NCBI GenBank assembly: GCA_947624295.1
Contig: CANQJV010000003.1
Span: 1 to 64,000, forward strand
Direction: 5' to 3'
Length of the DNA: 64,000 nt
From: an uncultured Ruminococcus sp.
GTDB lineage: Bacteria; Bacillota; Clostridia; Oscillospirales; Ruminococcaceae
Shown: positions 43,142 to 53,269 of the stretch, piece by piece
How positions within the stretch are numbered: position 1 is the first letter of the stretch
Layout: the number at the start of each line of letters is the position of its first letter
The notes under the pieces: model-generated
What the model was told of the DNA's origin: nothing
Database searches by the model: none
What the model saw: the letters and a program-made list of their open reading frames with translations, nothing else
Program-made: the position numbers and the translations under genes

Positions 43142-45806
43142 TTTCACTCACCTCTTTTTTACGTGATTTTCTCAATATATTCTCAAATACTACCGCCATA
43201 ACCAGTACAAACAACGCTGTACCGCTGATAATAAGCCCCAATGTAAAGCCGTCAGGAGAGTATTTCAGCACGATTTCGTGACTGCCTGCATTCGCCTTTA
43301 CTCCTAACATAGAATCAAGTACTTTGAAAGTATCAGCTTTTTCGCCGTCAATATACACGCTCCAACCCTTTTCATACGGGATTGATAAATAAAGCACACC
43401 GTTTTCAAGGGCATTTATTCTGCCTTTTATTTCCGTATCGCTGAACGATGTTATTTCAAGCTGTTCATCTGCGAGTTTATTGTAAGCCTGTTCAAATTCA
43501 GCTTTTTGCAGGGCGTAAATCATAAGAGTATAACTTCCTGTCGGCTTATCTTCGGGGATTTCAAATTCAACATCAGCAATATCGCCTGATTTACCGTTAC
43601 CCATCGGAAAAGTTATCGGATAATCCTCAGTAGAAACGGAATTATCAACTTTTATGCCGTTGCATTCAACAGAAAGGCTTTTGAATGCACCATTTCTTGC
43701 GTAGCCGTACAAAACAGAATCGTCATCGCACGCATAACTATATGTAGCTGAAGCCGGTTTTCCCGTATCCGTCACGCTGAAATTATAATTGCCGTAACCT
43801 GTTTTAGTTGCCTCTATATTATCGTAAGATACAAGATTTACAGGTTGTGCAATGAAAATATTTTCGTCGATATTTGTTGCAAATTTTATCAATTTATTCT
43901 GGTATTCGAACGGATTAAGACCGTCTTTTGCCGGGAAATCAAGTATATCCTCACTCATCATAAAGCCCAATGAAAGCGGATATTTATTCTCATACAAACA
44001 AACGTTCTTTTTACTTTCTATGTATTCAAGATTATATTCGCTGTCATTAAGTTTATTATTTTTAGAAATTATATAGTCAATCCCGAGGAGCATATTGACA
44101 ACAGGATTCGAATTTCTGTAATAATACCTGTTACCTGCCTCCGAGGCGTACAGCCCAAGACGGCGGAAAAGTTTAGTTACAGATACATTTGCGGACGATG
44201 AAAACTGCGACACACCGTGATAGCCGTACAATGCGCTGTCATTGAGAGTATATGTTGATGTCATTTCGGAACGGTAAAATAACGGATTATCCCTGTTTTC
44301 CATTATATCAAGGATTTCCTGTACTTCATCATCAGATGCAGGGTAAGATACATAGTCAGAACTGCCGACTTTTGTCACTCCGATTGACGCATTCGAATTA
44401 AATTCAGTCATAACAGTCAAAAAGACAAATATATTTACTAAAGCAAATTTCAGCTCCTGTTTTTTTATGGGGATAACTTTAACAGCAGTAAATATGAGTA
44501 TATATGCCAATGTTATAATCAGAGAACTTTTGAACGCTGTTTTCATTTCAAATTCAGCACCATCTTTTGTAGCAGTGTAGTAATTCAAAGCAAACACAAC
44601 TGCCGGGAAAATAAGCAAAAACGGAAAATACAGCTTGAATTTTTCTTTTGTCATCACGTCATAAGCACGGTAAGCTGAAAAAATAAGTACAAAGCTGAAT
44701 ATGAAAGAAAATCTGTATGGTAACTGATTTGTTGCGTGGAATCCGTGCCATATAAAGTTAAGTATGTTCATATTACAGCTTACTATTATAAATGCAAGCA
44801 TAAGCAGGGATATTATTTTCTCACGGATTTTTATTTTCAGAGAAAACAGGAATACTCCGAAAAGAGTAACCGCAAGCATACCACAAGCTATATTCGGTAA
44901 ACCCTCTATATTTGTAGGTTCATTATATGATAAAAGATTTGCGAAAATATCAGCCCAATCTTCATAGAATGATATTTCCGACGGGATTTTATTTTCGGCA
45001 CTATGAGTCATTTTCAAGCCGAGGTACGCCGGAATCAGCATAAACGCCGAAAGTGCTATACTGATTACAGATGAACCTGCAATAATACCGAGTTTCTTGA
45101 AAAAGTCCTTTATTCCGTGACCGTTTATTATTATACTGCCTGCGAACATAAATATCGAGAAAATACAGGTAAAAAATGCTATATAGTAATTCGCAAGAAG
45201 CGATAGTGCCAGCGAAACAGTATATAATTTCCATTTACCCTCACGGCATATTGCTGTAATCCCTTGCATTACAAGCGGGAAAAGTGCGATAGTATCAAAC
45301 CACATGACATTCCAGTAGTAGCCGAGCGTGTAACTGCAAAGTGCGTACATTACTGAAAATATGACAATTGATAAATCTTTTCTCTGATATGTGTACCGCA
45401 GGAAACAACTGAAAAATGAACTGCTGAAGCCGATTTTTGCTATGAGTATATATGTAAGCGCATCACGGACGTGTTCATCATCAAAAAAAACTGAAATCCA
45501 GTTAAGAGGGCTTGAAGCGTAATACGAAATGAGTGAGAGGAAATTTGTTCCCATACCGTTCTGCCACGAGTACATAAACGAACCGTCTGTGAGTAATTTT
45601 TCACGTACTACACGGAAAAACGGAAAATACTGATGCCATAAATCGACAACAAGCATCTGATTATCGCCAAAAGGATGTATTTCCTGCCCTTTGAACGCAA
45701 GGAGCATTATAATAACAGGGATAATAAATGACAAAAAGAAATATAATATACCTTTATCGTATAATAATTTAACAAGTTTACTGTCCCTGATTTTTCTGAA
45801 ATCCAT
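42987..45806 (-). CDS. YfhO-family multispanning membrane protein
   Basis: 939 residues with about twelve or more membrane segments across the first ~480 and one near 860-885. The YfhO pattern is present: GDNQMLVVDLWHQYFPFF, SWQNGMGTNFLSLISYYASSPLNW. A large extracytoplasmic domain (about 490-855) precedes the last helix. In Bacillus YfhO is linked to glycosylation of lipoteichoic acid; GT-C-like transferases share this fold. The last ~51 residues (acidic, Ser/Glu-rich, ending EDNGLFED) are translated from DNA that also encodes the truA start, an unusually long overlap. Confidence 0.85.
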   Translation of the reverse strand: MDFRKIRDSKLVKLLYDKGILYFFLSFIIPVIIMLLAFKGQEIHPFGDNQMLVVDLWHQYFPFFRVVREKLLTDGSFMYSWQNGMGTNFLSLISYYASSPLNWISVFFDDEHVRDALTYILIAKIGFSSSFFSCFLRYTYQRKDLSIVIFSVMYALCSYTLGYYWNVMWFDTIALFPLVMQGITAICREGKWKLYTVSLALSLLANYYIAFFTCIFSIFMFAGSIIINGHGIKDFFKKLGIIAGSSVISIALSAFMLIPAYLGLKMTHSAENKIPSEISFYEDWADIFANLLSYNEPTNIEGLPNIACGMLAVTLFGVFLFSLKIKIREKIISLLMLAFIIVSCNMNILNFIWHGFHATNQLPYRFSFIFSFVLIFSAYRAYDVMTKEKFKLYFPFLLIFPAVVFALNYYTATKDGAEFEMKTAFKSSLIITLAYILIFTAVKVIPIKKQELKFALVNIFVFLTVMTEFNSNASIGVTKVGSSDYVSYPASDDEVQEILDIMENRDNPLFYRSEMTSTYTLNDSALYGYHGVSQFSSSANVSVTKLFRRLGLYASEAGNRYYYRNSNPVVNMLLGIDYIISKNNKLNDSEYNLEYIESKKNVCLYENKYPLSLGFMMSEDILDFPAKDGLNPFEYQNKLIKFATNIDENIFIAQPVNLVSYDNIEATKTGYGNYNFSVTDTGKPASATYSYACDDDSVLYGYARNGAFKSLSVECNGIKVDNSVSTEDYPITFPMGNGKSGDIADVEFEIPEDKPTGSYTLMIYALQKAEFEQAYNKLADEQLEITSFSDTEIKGRINALENGVLYLSIPYEKGWSVYIDGEKADTFKVLDSMLGVKANAGSHEIVLKYSPDGFTLGLIISGTALFVLVMAVVFENILRKSRKKEVSENAESQSDDGLQRDELPRISDTGECADSTGSTGESCIESPERESEDNGLFED

Positions 45807-45816
45807 TTTTTTCTCC

Positions 45817-46623
45817 TCACTTCATAATGATATTTACAACAATTGCAGCTGCATAGAATGCGATGGCAATTGCAAGTGCAACATAGTCTTTTGTTGTGGA
45901 TTTGAGCTGTCTGAGGCGTGTTCTGCCTTCACCGCCGTTGTAACATCTGCACTCCATAGCTGTTGCGAGTTCATCGGCACGCCTGAACGATGATACAAAA
46001 AGCGGTATAAGAATTGCAACGAGATTTTTTGCTCTTGTCATTAAACTGCCGGTATCAATTTCCGCACCTCTTGCTTTTTGTGCGGACATAATTTTATCTG
46101 TTTCCTCAATCAGCGTAGGAATGAACCGAAGTGCAATTGACATCATCATTGCGAGTTCGTGAACAGGCACTTTAATTTTCTTCAAAGGCGACAATAAGCG
46201 TTCTATAGCATCCGTGAGAGTTATAGGCGACGTTGTGTATGTAAGCAGGGAACTGCCCATAATCAGCAAAGTGATTCTGATTATCATAAAAACGCTTATA
46301 TTTACACCGTCAACTGTTATTTTAATAAACCGCCATTCAAAAAGAACGTCACCTGTCCGTACAAAGAGGATATTCAATATAGCTGTCAACAGCAGGAACG
46401 GGAAAATCGGCTTAATGCTTTTTATGAACATTTTCAACGGAATTTTCGACATAACAATCGCAATAATTGTAAAAAATGCACCAATTGCAAGGCATATGAA
46501 ATTTTCGCCTGTAAAAAGCATAAGAATATAAACAAGTGTTATGACAATTTTGAAACGAGGGTCAAGGCGGTGAATAATGCTTTCGCCGGGGAAAAACTGT
46601 CCTATTGTTATATCTTTAAGCAA
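45817..46623 (-). CDS. ecfT: ECF transporter transmembrane component EcfT
   Basis: 268 residues, five to six membrane segments. IHRLDPRFKI at the N-terminus is typical. The two coupling helices carry QKARGAEID (ARG motif) and AMECRCYNGG (variant second motif, frequent in clostridial EcfT as I recall). It forms a shared energising module with EcfA1 and EcfA2 for various S components, perhaps including the one at 20430. It follows ecfA2 by one base. Confidence 0.92.
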   Translation of the reverse strand: MLKDITIGQFFPGESIIHRLDPRFKIVITLVYILMLFTGENFICLAIGAFFTIIAIVMSKIPLKMFIKSIKPIFPFLLLTAILNILFVRTGDVLFEWRFIKITVDGVNISVFMIIRITLLIMGSSLLTYTTSPITLTDAIERLLSPLKKIKVPVHELAMMMSIALRFIPTLIEETDKIMSAQKARGAEIDTGSLMTRAKNLVAILIPLFVSSFRRADELATAMECRCYNGGEGRTRLRQLKSTTKDYVALAIAIAFYAAAIVVNIIMK

Positions 46624-46624
46624 A

Positions 46625-47482
46625 TTATACAGCTCCTTTCAGGTATTTCAGAAGAAGATTTTTTGCGTAACCTGTAGTATAGACATCTTTCCCGAAATCA
46701 AATCCACGTTTTTTCAGTTCTATGAATACTTTCGTAATCTGCGGAACGTCAAGCCCGATTTGGGATATTTCCTCCGCACGGCTGAATACTTTTTCAGTAT
46801 CGTCGTAACAGAAAAGCGAACCTTTGTTCATTACGAGGATTTTATCAGCGAATCCTGCAATATCCTCCATACTATGCGATACTATCAGTACAGTATTCCC
46901 CATACGCTTATGGTAATTTTTGATATGGCTGATAATCATATCACGTCCGGCAGGGTCAAGACCTGCTGTCGGTTCGTCGAGAATAAGTACACGGGGATTC
47001 ATCGCCATAACTCCTGCAATAGCTACACGTCTTTTCTGTCCGCCCGACAAATCAAACGGCGAACGTTTCAGCAATTCCTCTTTAAGCCCTATATCGTGGG
47101 CAGTTTCAAGAACACGTTTTTTTATTTCGTCATCATCAAGCCCCATATTTTTACAGCCGAAAGCAATATCTTTGTAGACAGTTTCCTCGAAAATCTGATA
47201 TTCAGGATACTGGAAAACAAGTCCCACTTTGAACCGCACATCACGTATTTTAGACTTATCCGCCCATATATCCACGCCGTCAAGCAAAACTTCCCCTGAA
47301 GTCGGCTTGAGTAATCCGTTGAAATGCTGTATGAGGGTTGATTTCCCTGAACCTGTATGCCCCATAACTCCAATCATTTCGCCTTCTTCTATTTTCAGAT
47401 TAACGCAGTCAACAGCAGTTTTCTCAAACGGCGTGCCCTGACTGTAAATATAAGTTAAATTATGAGTTTCAAGAACTGCCAA
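46625..47482 (-). CDS. ecfA2: ECF transporter ATPase EcfA2
   Basis: 285 residues. Walker A GHTGSGKSTL, Q-loop QYPEYQIFEETV, signature LSGGQKRRVAIAG, Walker B VLILDEPTAGLDP, H-loop SHSMED. The C-terminal extension (DVPQITKVFIELKKRGFD) is typical of EcfA. It is separated from its partner ecfA1 by a dockerin gene; these two are normally adjacent. Confidence 0.93.
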   Translation of the reverse strand: MAVLETHNLTYIYSQGTPFEKTAVDCVNLKIEEGEMIGVMGHTGSGKSTLIQHFNGLLKPTSGEVLLDGVDIWADKSKIRDVRFKVGLVFQYPEYQIFEETVYKDIAFGCKNMGLDDDEIKKRVLETAHDIGLKEELLKRSPFDLSGGQKRRVAIAGVMAMNPRVLILDEPTAGLDPAGRDMIISHIKNYHKRMGNTVLIVSHSMEDIAGFADKILVMNKGSLFCYDDTEKVFSRAEEISQIGLDVPQITKVFIELKKRGFDFGKDVYTTGYAKNLLLKYLKGAV

Positions 47483-47501
47483 TTACATCGTCCCCTTAAT
47501 C

Positions 47502-48244
47502 TTAATTCAGATTCAGAAATTTTTCAATAGTATATATTCCGCCTGTTGACGTATATGAGTAGTAACTCAAAATAAGTGATGCATCAACAGAATCAATTTT
47601 CCCGTCAATATTCACATCAGCTGATTTTCTCATATTTTCTGTAAAATCACCTGTATTACTTGTTGAAAGGCGTGAATATTCAGTCAAAATAAGCGACGCA
47701 TCATTCGAATCAACTTTCCTGTCATTGTCCACGTCACCAAACGTATAAGCCGGTAAAGAAAGACCTCCTGCAAATTCCATTGACCAGTAGTATCTGTTTG
47801 AGGAAATATTCACGCCTACGCCTACGCTTGTGAAATTAGTTGAAAGTATATTTTTACGATGTCCCTCTGAATTCATCCACGCTTCTACAACTTGCCCGGC
47901 AGGGTCTGAGAAACTTATCGGTGTATAAGCTATATTTTCACCAAACCACAAAAAATCAAGTCCTTTTTCATCAAATACTGTACTGCAACTTGCACCGTCA
48001 GGTCTTGTGTGCGAAAAATCAACAGTAATTTCCTCCGCTCTTAAACTTGCGACATCATTAAGCTGACTCACCATTGTAAGCTTTGAAACGCCATTTTTTG
48101 TTCTTTCAGCGTTGATGAATTCAATCACCGATTACTCAGCTGTTCAACTGAATACGATTCAGCATACACATTCGTATTGCAATTTACCGATACTATATAC
48201 AATACAGACGTTATTAGTCCCACAATAAATCTCTTTATTTCCAT
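47502..48244 (-). pseudogene. Secreted CAP/SCP-domain protein with dockerin, frameshifted
   Basis: The tracked ORF starts without a signal peptide at a GTG (48128). Just upstream an ATG at 48244 with an AGGGG box opens a frame encoding a good signal peptide (MEIKRFIVGLITSVLYIVSV... VYAES) and YSVEQLSNR before a TGA. One extra base near CGG at about 48128 would join it to VIEFINAERTKNG, the normal start of a CAP domain. The CAP region shows FSHTRPDG, FGENIAY and NSEGHRKNIL; the dockerin repeats are GDVDNDRKVDSNDASLIL and ADVNIDGKIDSVDASLIL. Either a recent one-base deletion or a sequence error. Confidence 0.8.
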
Positions 48245-48262
48245 AATTTTTCCCCTGAATTT

Positions 48263-49111
48263 TTATTTGTTCAATAATTTTACAAGCATATCAACGCATT
48301 CCTGTTCTGTAATAATTTCCGTTGATATGTCAATCCCTGCCTTTTTCAATTCCCACGCAAGTTCTGTAACTTGTGGAACATCAAGCCCTATTTTTTTCAT
48401 TTCCGCAACGTGCGAAAATACAGCACGAGGCGTATTATCAAGTATAACTTTCCCCTTATCCATTACGACAACTCTCCCGCATTGTGCAGCCTCATCCATA
48501 TAATGCGTTATCAGTACTATTGTAACACCCTGTTCTCTGTTCATTTTCCTGATTACGCCCATAACTTCACGCCTGCCCTGAGGGTCAAGCATTGCTGTCG
48601 GCTCGTCAAGAATAATGCATTTCGGGCGCATTGCAATGATACCTGCAATAGCTACACGTTGTTTTTGTCCGCCTGAAAGCTGAGCAGGTGAATGAAGTCT
48701 GTAATCGTACATATTCACGGCTTTCAAAGCATCATCAACACGTTTCCGCATTTCCTCGTATGGCACACCGAGATTTTCAAGGGCAAATGCAACATCTTCC
48801 TCAACTATCGATGATACAATCTGATTATCGGGATTCTGAAATACCATTCCTGCGCATTGACGTAATTCAAAAAGCCTGTTTTCGTCCGATGTATCTATGC
48901 CGTTGACGAAAACTTTCCCTGAAGCCGGCAAAAGAATAGCATTTATATGTTTTGCGAGAGTAGATTTCCCTGAGCCGTTATGCCCGAGAATCGCTACAAA
49001 TTCGCCCTCTTTTATATCGAGGTTTATTCCTTTCAGTACTTCAGAAGGTTTTTTATCCTCACTGTTATAACTGAAATGCAGGTCTTTTATTTCAATAATA
49101 TTATTCGTCAT
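48263..49111 (-). CDS. ecfA1: ECF transporter ATPase EcfA1
   Basis: 282 residues from the ATG at 49111 ([15 protein letters not shown]); the tracked start 21 codons earlier lies inside the upstream gene, and the true start overlaps its stop by 11 nt. Walker [15 protein letters not shown]-loop [24 protein letters not shown] (typical of EcfA1), [32 protein letters not shown]. Forms the ATPase pair with EcfA2. Confidence 0.94.
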   Translation of the reverse strand: MTNNIIEIKDLHFSYNSEDKKPSEVLKGINLDIKEGEFVAILGHNGSGKSTLAKHINAILLPASGKVFVNGIDTSDENRLFELRQCAGMVFQNPDNQIVSSIVEEDVAFALENLGVPYEEMRKRVDDALKAVNMYDYRLHSPAQLSGGQKQRVAIAGIIAMRPKCIILDEPTAMLDPQGRREVMGVIRKMNREQGVTIVLITHYMDEAAQCGRVVVMDKGKVILDNTPRAVFSHVAEMKKIGLDVPQVTELAWELKKAGIDISTEIITEQECVDMLVKLLNK

Positions 49112-49886
49112 TTGTTTTAACCTGTTCTTCTGTTGTTGTTTCAACAGTTGTATCTTCTTCAGTTGACTCCTCATCTTCAGAAATTTCCTCGAAAACTATC
49201 TTATATTCGTCTTTTATGACTTCAACCGCCTCAAGACTATTCTGAATAAGAGCCTTTGCATTTTTATCAGCAGTTTCAAGAAGTCCGTTTGATATAGCCC
49301 GTTCTTTCATAAACTCCTTGTTTTCGCCGATAAAGTTACTCACATCATTAACTTCAATTTGATTAAATATATTTTTTGATTCATCAAGCGTTTCGATACT
49401 GTCCTCTAAAATTTCGTGGCTTAAAACGTCAGCTTCAGGCATATATATGGTAATTATCTTATTTTCGTTATCAACATCAAACGACACTTTGCTTACATCA
49501 ATACCTGCTTTTATTTTACCGTCCCAGCGTGCTATGAACGATTTCCCTGAAAACGGTATTTTCATGCCCTCAAACCAACCGCTCTCGAATTTTTCATCGT
49601 CATCAAATTTTCCTGAATCGGTATACAGGTACTCAACAGTTGCAAGTTCGCCTATATCCTTAATCTGCTCTTCAATGACATCTGTCGATATAGTTGTTGT
49701 TATTTCCTCCATTGTCATAATTCCGGCTTCTTTTTCAGCTTCTTTTTGTTCAATATGCCTGATGACGCAAATTGTTGCGATAATCCCAACCAATAAGCCT
49801 ATAAGGCATATAACGGCTGAATGTATAATTCTTTTTAACAAATCCGGCTTTTTTTTGTATTTGTATTCTGTGTTTTCTGAATCCAT
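49101..49886 (-). CDS. DUF4230-type membrane-anchored protein
   Basis: 261 residues from the ATG at 49886 (AGGAG box; the tracked start is 16 codons upstream in the leader). One membrane helix (about 20-43) is followed by an extracytoplasmic domain starting with a Glu/Thr-rich segment and [16 protein letters not shown], which fits DUF4230, then an acidic tail ([19 protein letters not shown]). Function unknown. Overlaps the ecfA1 start. Confidence 0.72.
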   Translation of the reverse strand: MDSENTEYKYKKKPDLLKRIIHSAVICLIGLLVGIIATICVIRHIEQKEAEKEAGIMTMEEITTTISTDVIEEQIKDIGELATVEYLYTDSGKFDDDEKFESGWFEGMKIPFSGKSFIARWDGKIKAGIDVSKVSFDVDNENKIITIYMPEADVLSHEILEDSIETLDESKNIFNQIEVNDVSNFIGENKEFMKERAISNGLLETADKNAKALIQNSLEAVEVIKDEYKIVFEEISEDEESTEEDTTVETTTEEQVKTNDE

Positions 49887-49944
49887 ACTGCCAACTCCTT
49901 TAATTTTAACAATCACACATATTCCGGTTAACACTTTGCAATAA

Positions 49945-50808
49945 TTATCTTTGCCATATAGCTGTAGAACCGCAAGGCAATGCCATACCTGTTGATTTTA
50001 CAGGCAGACCTATTTCGTCAAATGAAACAGAACCGCCGAATTTACTTGTGAGGATACTCCCGAGAATATATCCCATAACTGACGGCGAAAGCCCTGTAGT
50101 ATAGCTGTTTATCAGGAAAAACAGAGGATTATCCGAAAGCACTTCACGGCAAAGTTTCACAAGGTCATACACATTATTTTCAAGTTTCCAGATTTCGCCG
50201 TTAGAACCTCTACCATAAGACGGAGGGTCCATAATTACGGCATCGTATTTTCTGCCACGTCTTATTTCCCTTGCAACAAATTTCTCGCAGTCGTCAACAA
50301 TCCAGCGTATGGGCTTATCAGAAAGCCCCGAAACAGAGGCGTTTTCTCTTGCCCACTGCACCATACCTTTAGAGGCGTCAACGTGACATACATCTGCACC
50401 TGCCTCCGCACAGGCAAGAGTAGCACCGCCCGTATATGCGAAAAGATTCAGGACGCTTATTTTCCTGCCTGCCGTGAGGATTTTATCCGCCATAAAATCC
50501 CAGTTTACAGCCTGTTCGGGGAAAAGCCCCGTATGTTTGAAACCTGTCGGACGGATATTGAAAGTCAACGCTTTGTAGTTTACAGTCCACGCCTGAGGGA
50601 TTTTCCTGCGGAATTCCCATTGACCTCCGCCCTTATCGGAACGGTGGTAATAACCGTCCGCATTTATCCATAGAGGGAGAATACGTTCTGTTTTCCAGAT
50701 AATCTGAGGGTCAGGGCGCACAAGGCTCACATTCCCCCATTTTTCAAGTTTTTCGCCGTCTGAAGTATCCAAAATAGTATAGTCAATCCAGTTTTCTGCT
50801 ATTCTCAC
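49945..50808 (-). CDS. SAM-dependent methyltransferase, RlmI/RlmK-like
   Basis: 287 residues from the GTG at 50808: AAGGAG lies 7 nt upstream, inside the tracked longer ORF, whose start overlaps the glmM-like stop. Class I motifs: VLNLFAYTGGATLACAEAGA (motif I), HVDASKGMVQWARENA (motif II), IMDPPSYGRG (motif IV), typical of 23S rRNA m5C/m2G methyltransferases. It lacks an N-terminal PUA domain. The exact target base is not predictable. Confidence 0.85.
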   Translation of the reverse strand: MRIAENWIDYTILDTSDGEKLEKWGNVSLVRPDPQIIWKTERILPLWINADGYYHRSDKGGGQWEFRRKIPQAWTVNYKALTFNIRPTGFKHTGLFPEQAVNWDFMADKILTAGRKISVLNLFAYTGGATLACAEAGADVCHVDASKGMVQWARENASVSGLSDKPIRWIVDDCEKFVAREIRRGRKYDAVIMDPPSYGRGSNGEIWKLENNVYDLVKLCREVLSDNPLFFLINSYTTGLSPSVMGYILGSILTSKFGGSVSFDEIGLPVKSTGMALPCGSTAIWQR

Positions 50809-50825
50809 GCTTATTCTCCTTTGAT

Positions 50826-52178
50826 TCACATTTCTGTATGTTCTTTTATAGTTTCAGCGATTTTAATTGCCATATTGTTGATTATGGAAAAATTCTTCCC
50901 TTCAACTCTTATGCGGACTACAGGTTCTCTGCCTGTTTCCCTGATGATAATTCTGCCCTCATCGCCGAGTTCTGTTTCATATTTGTCGATTACATCTGTA
51001 ATAGCGTTATTATTTTTCCAGACTTCGCAAAATTTTTTAGCAATAGGCACATTAAGCATAACCTGCGGGAATTTTTCTATGACGGACGAGAGATTGCTCA
51101 GCGTTTCGCCCGATTTCTTGAGAATTTCAAGCAGTTTTATTCCCGTAAGCATACCGTCTGCATCAGGCATTTCGTCCGGGAAAATAATATGACCTGCCGG
51201 GTCACCGCCTATACTGCAATCACATTCAAGCATTTTCTGAACCATACTTCTTTCGCCAACAGGCGCATCAACGACTTTTATTTTGTTTGCCTTTGCGAAC
51301 TGTATAAGACCAAGGTTATTTGCTTGTGTTGCAATGATTGTATTATTATTTAACTTATTATGTTTTTTCATACTTCTTGCGCAAAGTGCGATAATAATAT
51401 CACCGTCTACAAGCGAACCGTTTTCGTCTACAGCAAGACAGCGTTCCCCTGAACCGTCAAAAGCAATACCACATGAACATTTGTTCTCAACAACAAATTC
51501 CATAAGCGATTCCATATGCATACTACCGCTTGTATTTATATTTGTTCTGTCGGGGGAATTTCCCATAACAAAGACTTCCGCACCAAGGCTTTCGAATAAT
51601 CCGCCTGCTATACTGCTTGTACAGCCGTTTGCACAGTCAACAGCTATTTTCAGCCCTTTCAAGTCAGCGTTTGCGATTTCCTCAAGGCGTTCTATGTAAC
51701 TTTCAACCGCATTATCACACTGAGTAACTTTACCGTACTCTTTTAACTGAATATGAAGTTCATTTTCAGGCAAATCAGTCACAAGGCGTTCAATTTCGGC
51801 TTCCGTATCTTCGTCAAGCCTGTAGCCGTTTGCAGAAAACAGTTTCACGCCGTTCATATCCGCATTTGAATGAGATGCTGTTATCATTATTCCGCCGTCC
51901 GCACCCTTTTCACGGATATTCCACGCAAGTGCCGATACAGGAATTTCGCCGAGAAGCTCAGCATCAGCACCGGCGGAACATATTCCCGCACATAAAGCCG
52001 ATTCAAGTGCATCAGAAGAACTTCTTGTATCTTTTGCTATGAGAAATTTTGCTCTGTTATCTTTTGATTCCCCTGAAAGAACACGGACAAGTGCAGTACC
52101 GATATGCATAGCCGTTTCGCAGGTAAATTCAGTCACTGCAATACCTTTTATGCCGTTTTTTCCGAATAATTTTCCCAT
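50826..52178 (-). CDS. Phosphoglucosamine mutase-like phosphohexomutase, atypical metal loop
   Basis: 450 residues, normal for GlmM, which interconverts glucosamine 6- and 1-phosphate for cell wall precursors. The phosphoserine loop ITASHSNADMNGVKLF is retained. The metal loop, usually DGDGDR, reads DGSGER: the second Asp is Ser and the third is Glu. The C-terminal phosphate-binding loop, usually SGTEP, reads TGREP. The fold appears complete, so this may be a diverged mutase, a paralogue with another substrate, or a weakly active enzyme. No second copy is visible in the window. Between ruvB and the methyltransferase gene. Confidence 0.82.
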   Translation of the reverse strand: MGKLFGKNGIKGIAVTEFTCETAMHIGTALVRVLSGESKDNRAKFLIAKDTRSSSDALESALCAGICSAGADAELLGEIPVSALAWNIREKGADGGIMITASHSNADMNGVKLFSANGYRLDEDTEAEIERLVTDLPENELHIQLKEYGKVTQCDNAVESYIERLEEIANADLKGLKIAVDCANGCTSSIAGGLFESLGAEVFVMGNSPDRTNINTSGSMHMESLMEFVVENKCSCGIAFDGSGERCLAVDENGSLVDGDIIIALCARSMKKHNKLNNNTIIATQANNLGLIQFAKANKIKVVDAPVGERSMVQKMLECDCSIGGDPAGHIIFPDEMPDADGMLTGIKLLEILKKSGETLSNLSSVIEKFPQVMLNVPIAKKFCEVWKNNNAITDVIDKYETELGDEGRIIIRETGREPVVRIRVEGKNFSIINNMAIKIAETIKEHTEM

Positions 52179-52202
52179 TTTTCACTTCTCCCTTATAATA
52201 TA

Positions 52203-53252
52203 TTACACGAGTTTCAGCTGACCTGAATTATCTTCAGGCGGTACAAATCCAAGGTGAGTATACGCAAGACGAGTTGCGACACGTCCACGGGGAGTACGTC
52301 CCAGAAAACCGAGCTGCATAAGAAACGGTTCGCATACGTCCTCCAGAGTTACCGCCTCCTCACCGATTGCAGACGCAAGTGTTTCAAGACCGACAGGACC
52401 TCCGCCGTAACCTTTGATAATCATATTTAACATACGTCTGTCAAGACTGTCAAGACCAAGCGAATCTATTTCAAGACGGCTTAAAGCCATATCCGCAATT
52501 TCCTGAGTTATTTCGCCGTTTCCCATGACATCGGCAAAATCTCGCACACGTTTGAGCAGTCTGTTTGCGATACGAGGTGTACCTCTTGCACGCCCTGCAA
52601 TTTCCGATGCACCGTCCGTTGTGCAGGGTATTCCTAAAATAATAGCACTTCTGCGGACAATATCCGTCAATTGTTCCTTGTTGTAAAGTTCAAGGCGTTC
52701 GATTACTCCGAATCTGTCCCTCAACGGTGACGAAAGCTGACCTGCTCTTGTTGTTGCGCCTATAAGCGTAAACGGCTTCAAATCCATACGAATAGAGCGT
52801 GCTGACGGACCTTTGCCTATTATAATATCAATTACTCTGTCCTCAAGTGCAGGGTACATTATTTCCTCAACTGCCCTTGAAAGACGGTGTATTTCGTCGA
52901 TAAAAAGCACGTCATTATCAGAAAGGCTTGTCAGAAGTGAAACCAAATCGCCGGGCTTTTCGATTGCAGGACCTGTTGTAACTCTCAGATTTACGCCCAA
53001 TTCGTGAGCGATAATGGCTGAAAGAGTAGTTTTGCCCAATCCCGGAGGACCGTACAGCAAAACATGGTCAAGAGGTTCGCCACGTCTTTTAGCTGCCTCG
53101 ATATAAACGGCAATTTTTTCTTTTACCTTGTCCTGCCCTATATATTCACGCAGAGTCTGCGGGCGCAATGTTATTTCAATTTCGCCGTCTTCCTGCGTAT
53201 TTTCGGGAGTAACGAACCGTGGTGCAAACTCCATATCTTCTGTCTGTATCAT
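52203..53252 (-). CDS. ruvB: Holliday junction branch migration ATPase RuvB
   Basis: The hexameric motor that moves Holliday junctions with RuvA. 349 residues. [17 protein letters not shown], Walker [12 protein letters not shown], Walker [10 protein letters not shown], sensor [18 protein letters not shown], and the C-terminal winged helix with PRGRVAT. The operon is ruvC-ruvA-(sseB-like)-ruvB; the intervening gene is unusual. Confidence 0.97.
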   Translation of the reverse strand: MIQTEDMEFAPRFVTPENTQEDGEIEITLRPQTLREYIGQDKVKEKIAVYIEAAKRRGEPLDHVLLYGPPGLGKTTLSAIIAHELGVNLRVTTGPAIEKPGDLVSLLTSLSDNDVLFIDEIHRLSRAVEEIMYPALEDRVIDIIIGKGPSARSIRMDLKPFTLIGATTRAGQLSSPLRDRFGVIERLELYNKEQLTDIVRRSAIILGIPCTTDGASEIAGRARGTPRIANRLLKRVRDFADVMGNGEITQEIADMALSRLEIDSLGLDSLDRRMLNMIIKGYGGGPVGLETLASAIGEEAVTLEDVCEPFLMQLGFLGRTPRGRVATRLAYTHLGFVPPEDNSGQLKLV

Positions 53253-53269
53253 AAAAACTCCTTATTTCT

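Noticed and set aside
46577-47299. 240-aa ORF opposite ecfA2
   Set aside because: Antisense to a conserved ATPase; no recognisable domain.
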